From Golubevia sp. BC0850 (Eukaryota > Basidiomycota > Exobasidiomycetes > Golubeviales > Golubeviaceae): a stretch of DNA of 64,000 nucleotides. Of the stretch, positions 58,793 through 64,000 are shown in pieces. Position numbers and translations under genes: made by a program. Below the pieces are notes generated by a model. The model worked only from the letters and a program-made list of their open reading frames with translations, had not been told where the DNA came from and did no database searches. Position 1 is the first letter of the stretch. The number at the start of each line of letters is the position of its first letter. The stretch covers positions 868,001 through 932,000 of the forward strand of contig JAAVVG010000005.1 in assembly GCA_012976225.1 (NCBI GenBank). Direction: 5' to 3'.

Positions 58793-59242
58793 GAAAATTG
58801 GAATGCGAAAGTCAAGAGGGGTGGATCTAACTTGAGGGTTGAGAATTGAAAGAGAATAGAACGCGTTTGAATGCTTGTGGGAGGGAAGCAGAGTGTTCAA
58901 GATTAGAGTCTGCGACTCTGGGTTGAGTCAGCGCTACTGGCAGAGCGCACGTGGAGATCGACGACGAGATGCCATTTGGACGATAATCATTTTTTTCAAG
59001 CGGTTTTTTTCGGAATGAAAACTTGGAAGTGTTAGGGTGAGGAAGGAGTGGCGCTTCAGACGTCCAGAAAAGATGACAGGTAAGCTTGAGCGTCACAAGT
59101 CTGTGTCGACTCATCCCTTTCTCATTCACCAACTTTGAGAACTCGAAAGACCTTCACACAAATCTCAATTTTTAAGGAACAAAGAAACACAAAGAAGTAT
59201 CCGGTGATCACCTTTGTTGTCTCCAAGTCCGTTTCCAGAATT
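58793..59242. other. intergenic, upstream of SQS1
   Basis: About 450 nt between the SQS1 start and the end of F-box copy 2. Nothing recognised; no similarity to the flank of copy 1. Confidence 0.4.
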
Positions 59243-60810
59243 CTACAGTCCAAGTGTCGACTTTCCGTGCCTCTTATTCCAAATCCTGACCATTTCATCC
59301 GCAACGCCTTCATTCCTCAACTGAGCAGCTACGTGGTTGAGTCTGTGATCTCCTTTCTCGGCTTCTTTTCCAAGCTCAAGAATGTCTTCTTTTTGAAGAG
59401 GCTGGTGGAGCTTGCCCGAGTGGATCTCTTGAAGAGCCGGGAAGAGGTAGCTGAGGGAATGAAGCAGTGGTTCCCACTCCGCGCTGTACCGTTCTATCTT
59501 CGGTATGGAAGCCAGGAAGGGAAGTGTCTGTTCCAAGGCGGTGGATTCAAAGATTCCTTGCGAAAAGTCGATGGGAAGGCCTCTCCTCTCCTCCGAACCC
59601 CACTCTATAGCACTTTACGTCAGTCCGAACTGGCCCAAGAAATCCAGGCTCTCCAATTTTGAAGCATATCTGATGAGGTTGATGGCGACTTGAAGACCTC
59701 GTTCCCGACGCAAGAATATGTCCTTTGACGTGATCCCCTCGGAAGCGTTATCGATCTTGAGCCGCAAGAGATCGGGAGCCAGGAGCCATATGGCAGCTTT
59801 AGACAGATTCAAGGAGGGATAGAGGAATCTGTCAGCCTCGATAGTCAGTGAAGTAGAATGCCGCATCAGAATTTCAAAAGCGAAGAGGACTCGCGAGGTT
59901 GGCTGAATTCAGTACCACTCAAGTGATCTTCCTCACCGATTTTAAGCTCTCCAGAGAGCCAAGCTGAACCAAAGCATTGATAGACGATGTGAAGGTAGGA
60001 ACATAGCTGGAGGTCCAATGCAGGTGCTTGAGTCGAGTGCTGGAGGAGAAGACGTCCTTCAAAGCGTCTTCTAGAATGGCTGGGTTCGTAACGATCTCAT
60101 CCATTCCTTTCCCGTCAGGTCCTTCAGTAGCAAATTCATTCTTCAGGCTCCATATCCTGGACTCGTAATCAGAGGTGAGTTGACTGTCCAAATCTGACTC
60201 GTAATCTTCTTCTTCCAGCACCTCTGGCAAGAGCTCTCCTCTGAGAAGTGATCGCTTCCTCCTCTTGGAATCCAATTCTCGCTGGACATCAGTCACCTTG
60301 TCGTCTACACAGTTGAGTCTGGATGTGAAAGCCCTTGACATGGCATCGAAGGGAGTTAGCTTGCTTTCATACAACTCGCACTTCCAATCCGCGCAGATCG
60401 TGTGAGTGGAGGTTAGCAAGCGAGGATTGGTCTCGAGCAGCTTCCATAGTTTCCCGATCTTCTCGATCTTGGAACGAAAGATTGTTCCGAAGATACGACC
60501 AATGCAGAGATCCCTGAACTTCTTGGAGACCAGAGAGATACGCAGGATGGCTTGCCAATTCGACGTTGCCTGCAGGTCGGGAGGAAGGGCGTGGAGACTG
60601 TTCTCGTCGACTCCGTATCTTCTTTTGAGGATAACCAGAGGCTCCCTTACAGAGTAGACCCTATCCAGTACGCCCCTTTGGAAAGAGGAAGAGAAGAGAG
60701 AGAGGGGAGAGGAATCAGCAGTTCGTTCTTTTGTTCTTTCGTTCTTTGGTGAGACTCTCTGCAAAGACTCACCGAAGAACCTCCTCCGAAACGCTCGTTT
60801 CTTTGGCCAT
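59243..60810 (-). CDS. F-box-like protein, copy 2 of an inverted pair
   Basis: Exons 60810-60773, 60675-59937 and 59836-59615 give 332 aa, almost the same as copy 1 (Val for Ile at DRVYS). The ATG of MAKETSVSEEVLR is in phase with exon 2 through a 97-nt intron with GTGAGT and CAAAG ends. A longer unspliced frame starting with GTG upstream also reads through this intron in this copy but not in copy 1, which argues that splicing is real. As in copy 1 the frame hits TAA (59617-59615) and then stays open to 59243. Function as for copy 1: probable SCF adaptor-like protein, not proven. Confidence 0.6.
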
Positions 60811-60975
60811 CGTTCTCTTTCTTGAGGGTGAGTTAGTTTTTGAGCGTGTTGGTTAAAAGAAAGAAGAGAAGAATCGAGAAATCTCCTCAAGGTCGACGCC
60901 TCACTCGACGCCAACCCACGTGGATCCACTCAATAAAGAGGGGCCTAGGTGATCGATCACCACTATCTAAATCTT
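59243..60975 (-). repeat. inverted segmental duplication, copy 2
   Basis: Mirror copy of 34538-36271, reading the opposite way. The outer end has GATCGATC where copy 1 has GATC. The first intron has one AAAAGAAC unit less (97 versus 105 nt). Substitutions are few in the body but about nine fall in the last 35 nt of the frame, where the tail reads KRHGKSTLGL instead of ERHGASTVG. Confidence 0.93.
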
Positions 60976-61768
60976 GGTTAGAGGAGACTTATTGGAGATA
61001 TTGAAGGTGGACTCCAAGGTGCTGCCGCCCAGGGCAATGTTGGACGAGGGAGATTTCTTTTGGGAGGATGGGAATTATGTCACCAAATGCTAAAAGAAGA
61101 AAGCTTGATTCTTTTGTTTCTCAGAAAACTTCGTCCGGACAAAAACAGAATTGCTGGAGGCCAGTGAATCGCCAGTATGGACGCAAAGCGTTCACTGATC
61201 AAAAGTTGACACCCAGCAAATTCGGGAAGAAACCGGAAATTTTAGAACAGGAGCTATCTTGAGGAATGAGGGGGCATGGTCTTCAAGTTCAGTCTTTCCA
61301 GCTTTGTCGTCTCCAACCAATTCCAACTCGGGTCGAGTCTTCCTCCCTCCAAATCCCTTGCTTGACCTGCCTAATTGAAGGCCTGAAAGTGTTTGATTGA
61401 ATTCAGCACTGCTCACTCATCAAGGATTGATGATTGGAGAGAGTAAACTTGAGGGAGCTGTGTGAATTGAGGGTGAGTGGGTCAGAAGAGATGAAGGTTC
61501 GATTAGAAGTAGAGGAAGAAGTTCTATTGGTTGTGAGGCTTAACATGAGGAGTTGAGAAGTTGAATTAATGAGAATGGAAGGAGAAGAGAGACTCGAGTC
61601 CCGATTTCTTGCAACTGTGAAGAGAAAACAAATCAAGAGAAAAAAAGCCTTTGAGTTAGCAGAATACAGCGACGATCTATCAAAGGTTCACCTCATACTC
61701 GGTATGCTCACCAGAAGGAAGGACTTCTCAGATCACAACTTCCCAACAATTTGGCTCCGAACCCCAGT
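60976..61768. other. unresolved region between F-box genes
   Basis: About 790 nt beyond the duplication. Short open frames on both strands (for example 61068-61262 + and 61192-61416 -) overlap and show no recognisable domain. It may contain remnants of F-box-type genes, but I cannot support any. Confidence 0.3.
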
Positions 61769-62867
61769 CTACGACCTCTTCCACCAACTCTCGGCATTCT
61801 TCGAGCTGTTCGGAGGTGATGCTTTCGAAAGGGATGACAAGCTTTTTGGGGCTTGCATCTTGATTCCTTCTACTCCCAGTTCAGCCTCGACGTTCTCCCT
61901 TCTGGCATTGAGTAATTTCAGGAGTTTTGTAGTATCGTGCTGGCTATCATCCTCTCCGACTTCGAACCTGATGACTTCCCGTAAGGGACACCTGGTTGAA
62001 CCATCATTCGTATCAAGGAGGTCTGTAAGCCAGAGCTGTGATACCGAAGGGATTCGAAAGTGAAGGAGACCATTGTGGCGGAGCTTCAAGGTCGAAGGGA
62101 CTTCCATCCAATCTGGGAACTCTAAATCCCTCTCGAATAGCTCAAACACCTCTAGATTTGGAAACTCAAGGTTTGAGACCAATTTCTCTTCAGATCTAGA
62201 GAGAAAAAATATATAAATGTGCTTGAGCGACCAAGAAGAGTGCAAAAGTACATCTCTCCAGCTTGAAGGGCTAGCACCGTCTGGCACTCTGAGAGAGGTG
62301 AGAAAATTGAAGAGGTTTGGCTGAATAGAAGGGAGATCCCCTAACGAGGACGATTGAAGAGAAGGAAGCCAGAGTACTTGAAGGTTTTGAGACTTCTAAA
62401 TCGAGTTGGTTAGTTGAAGTTGAACCTTTATAGGCCTATCAGAAGCTCGGAATTCTACCAGATTGGGAAGACTTGGAAGTAGTGAGTCGGTGAAGGTTTG
62501 AAGAGCTCCTTAGGAACCCACAAACCGGTCTTTCGACAAGATTTGAACAGTCTGAAGGGTCTCGTGGGACTTTTGAATTGTTTCAGTGATTTTTCCCAAG
62601 TCTTGATCCTTTCCTTCCTTCCTTGAGCACAATCCTAATCTCTTCCAAAGTTGAGCCGCTCTTCTCATCAAATTGGTTGACGGCTGCTTCGATATCTTCC
62701 TGATTACTCTCTTGAAGCTCTGAATCTCTCCAGAAAGTCCTATTCTCATCCACCAACTTTGACCACAGCTTGCAGATCGCTCTCATTTTGACGACCTCTC
62801 TTGTCTTTAAGTTCTTGAGAATAGTGAGAAGAGCCTCTGAGGGTAAGCCGTCATTGATTGGTATCAT
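61769..62867 (-). pseudogene. broken F-box/LRR gene
   Basis: ATG 62867 opens a clear F-box: GLPSEALLTILKNLKTREVV, then KMRAICKLWSKLVDENRTFW. At about 62610-62635 the frame changes inside a GGAA repeat (AAGGAAGGAAGGAAAGG), where slippage is likely. The other frame continues with leucine-repeat-like protein (LLPSLPNLVEFRAS, LQVLWLPSLQSSS, NLEFPNLEVFELFERD, SVSQLWLTDLLD) to a stop at 61769, and carries stops at 62510-62512 (TAA) and 62396-62398 (TAG). No splice sites remove them. Total about 360 residues if counted through. Such proteins normally choose substrates for SCF ubiquitin ligases. An assembly error at the repeat could explain the frame change but not the two stops. Confidence 0.65.
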
Positions 62868-64000
62868 ATTGTTTCGGTAAAAGAAGTGAGATTGAAGTTG
62901 GAGAGAGAAGGAGATGAGATCGAGGTGGGTAGAAGCTGGTTGAGACTTGAGAGAATGAGGAAGGATCGAAGACTGGGAGCCATCTGGGGAGAGTTTGAGT
63001 CAGCAAGAAGACTCCAGATTATCAGTTTAAAGTCCAAAGTACGAGTTTGAAGATAAGAGGTAGTTCAGCAACTATGACTCACCTTTCTTGAGAGTCCGAA
63101 TGCGAAGATGAGAAGGAACGGTTTTCAATCGTGTTTGACTCTACTACTTGAAGTAGCTTGGAAAGAGGTCAGCTGGCACAAAGCGAGGAAGGGAAGAGAA
63201 AACCGTTTATCAGGATGTGAATCCAGATAGTAGAGGAGAGAAGGTTTAGAAGACCAACCTTCGCGAATCAAGCCATCAAGACTCCCAAAAGCGAAAGGGT
63301 CTCTCTTCTGGGATACTCACTTGTACGTTGTCTCTATGTGACAATCAATCAGATTCTAAGCCTGAGATCGAGTCGGAAGGCACCCTCTGAGAAGGGAAAT
63401 GGGTAGACAGAGTCAGTAGAAATCCAAACCACAGCTGATGAAGGAGTCTAAAGCTGTGTTTCCGTTAGACTGACTTTAGTCCTTCAGAAAATACAAGGTT
63501 CTTACTGAAGCGATGTTGTCTTGGAGAGAGTGAGCAAGAAGGTGCGATGGGTTGGGACCGAAGAAAGGAGGGTCTGAGTTTTCGATCTCAGACCGCTTTC
63601 TAATCAACCCATTCGATGTTCTTCAAATCAAAGTGAAGCTCCAAATGAAACAAGTAAGAGATCTGAGAAGCTTAAACATTGAGGAACAATTATCTGAAAT
63701 GACTCCATTTATTTTTGAGAGAGGTAAGATTCGACAAACGAGACTCAATCCATTCCCACTCGATTCCGAATGTCCTCTCTCTTGAACAGCTATCATTGCG
63801 ATTAGCCATAATTCTGGAAGGAAATCTTTTCCTGCTGGTGCAAGGGGAGTTCGACGATTCCGAGGAGAAGTAATCCGAGAGTTTCAACTTCCTCCAACTC
63901 CTTGTCGACTGGACAGTGGACTGGACTTCGAAGCTTCCCTCAATCACCATTGAACGACCTTTCCTATCACATCTTGAAACCAAAGTGGACCTTGCTTGCG
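62868..64000. other. right edge, no gene resolved
   Basis: About 1.1 kb with small overlapping open frames only. A minus-strand frame at 63690-63983 (KLKLSDYFSSESSN, then RKRFPSRIMANRNDS) and a plus-strand one at 63552-63785 overlap; neither has a recognisable domain. It may belong to a gene continuing past the window. Confidence 0.3.

Noticed and set aside
34538-60975. The inverted pair as a transposable element or its terminal repeats
   Set aside because: No transposase or other element gene, no short inverted repeats at each copy's own ends, and no target-site duplication. Each copy carries a spliced host-type gene.
1-64000. tRNA genes, CRISPR arrays and viral or LTR elements
   Set aside because: I scanned for tRNA box B-like motifs, spaced direct repeats, long terminal repeats and reverse transcriptase motifs and saw none that held up.

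Overview
The window is nuclear DNA from a fungus, most likely a basidiomycete and perhaps Pucciniomycotina. Nearly every gene is cut by short introns of about 50-130 nt with GTGAGT/GTAAGT donors. Proteins carry long Ser/Pro-rich disordered stretches. The gene set includes a DASH subunit, a Kic1/Nak1 kinase, an exocyst subunit and a basidiomycete-type multi-span membrane protein. The lineage is inferred from style and content only. I found no rRNA, tRNA, CRISPR, retroelement or DNA transposon. Gene models below were built by joining exons at splice sites with matching reading phase and family-consistent protein across each join; lengths come from those joins.

Layout. 0-5.5 kb: a multi-span membrane protein (-), mitochondrial ribosomal protein bS21m/MRP21 (-) and the glutathione-degrading amidotransferase DUG3 (+). 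5.7-8.1 kb: a P-loop ATPase gene of FtsK/HerA flavour that is decayed. 8.5-23 kb: FBP1 (-), a single-pass surface protein (-), a Siw14-like phosphatase (-), exocyst SEC6 (+), a Nudix hydrolase (-) and a secreted double-psi beta-barrel (RlpA-like) protein with a 9-nt microexon (-). 23.5-34 kb: aldo/keto reductase (+), mitochondrial pyruvate carrier MPC1 (+), a cytochrome P450 (-), a UPF0590/DUF1769 protein (+) and a poorly resolved secreted protein (-).

34.5-61 kb is framed by two nearly identical 1.73-kb copies of an F-box-like gene in opposite orientation. Between them lie TOP1 (-), complex I subunit NDUFB3 (+), a low-complexity protein (+), DASH subunit DUO1 (-), the kinase KIC1 (-) and the Prp43 G-patch partner SQS1 (-). 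61.7-62.9 kb holds a third, broken F-box/LRR gene, so the right end looks like a fast-evolving F-box neighbourhood.

Most genes are unlinked housekeeping functions: gluconeogenesis, pyruvate import, mitochondrial translation, complex I, exocytosis, kinetochore, topology and splicing. I see no biosynthetic cluster or defence system. The main points of interest are the inverted F-box duplication, an apparent large insertion after the catalytic tyrosine of TOP1, a very long N-terminal extension on KIC1, the 9-nt microexon, two GC-AG introns, the decayed P-loop ATPase and a 70-codon open frame after the NDUFB3 stop.
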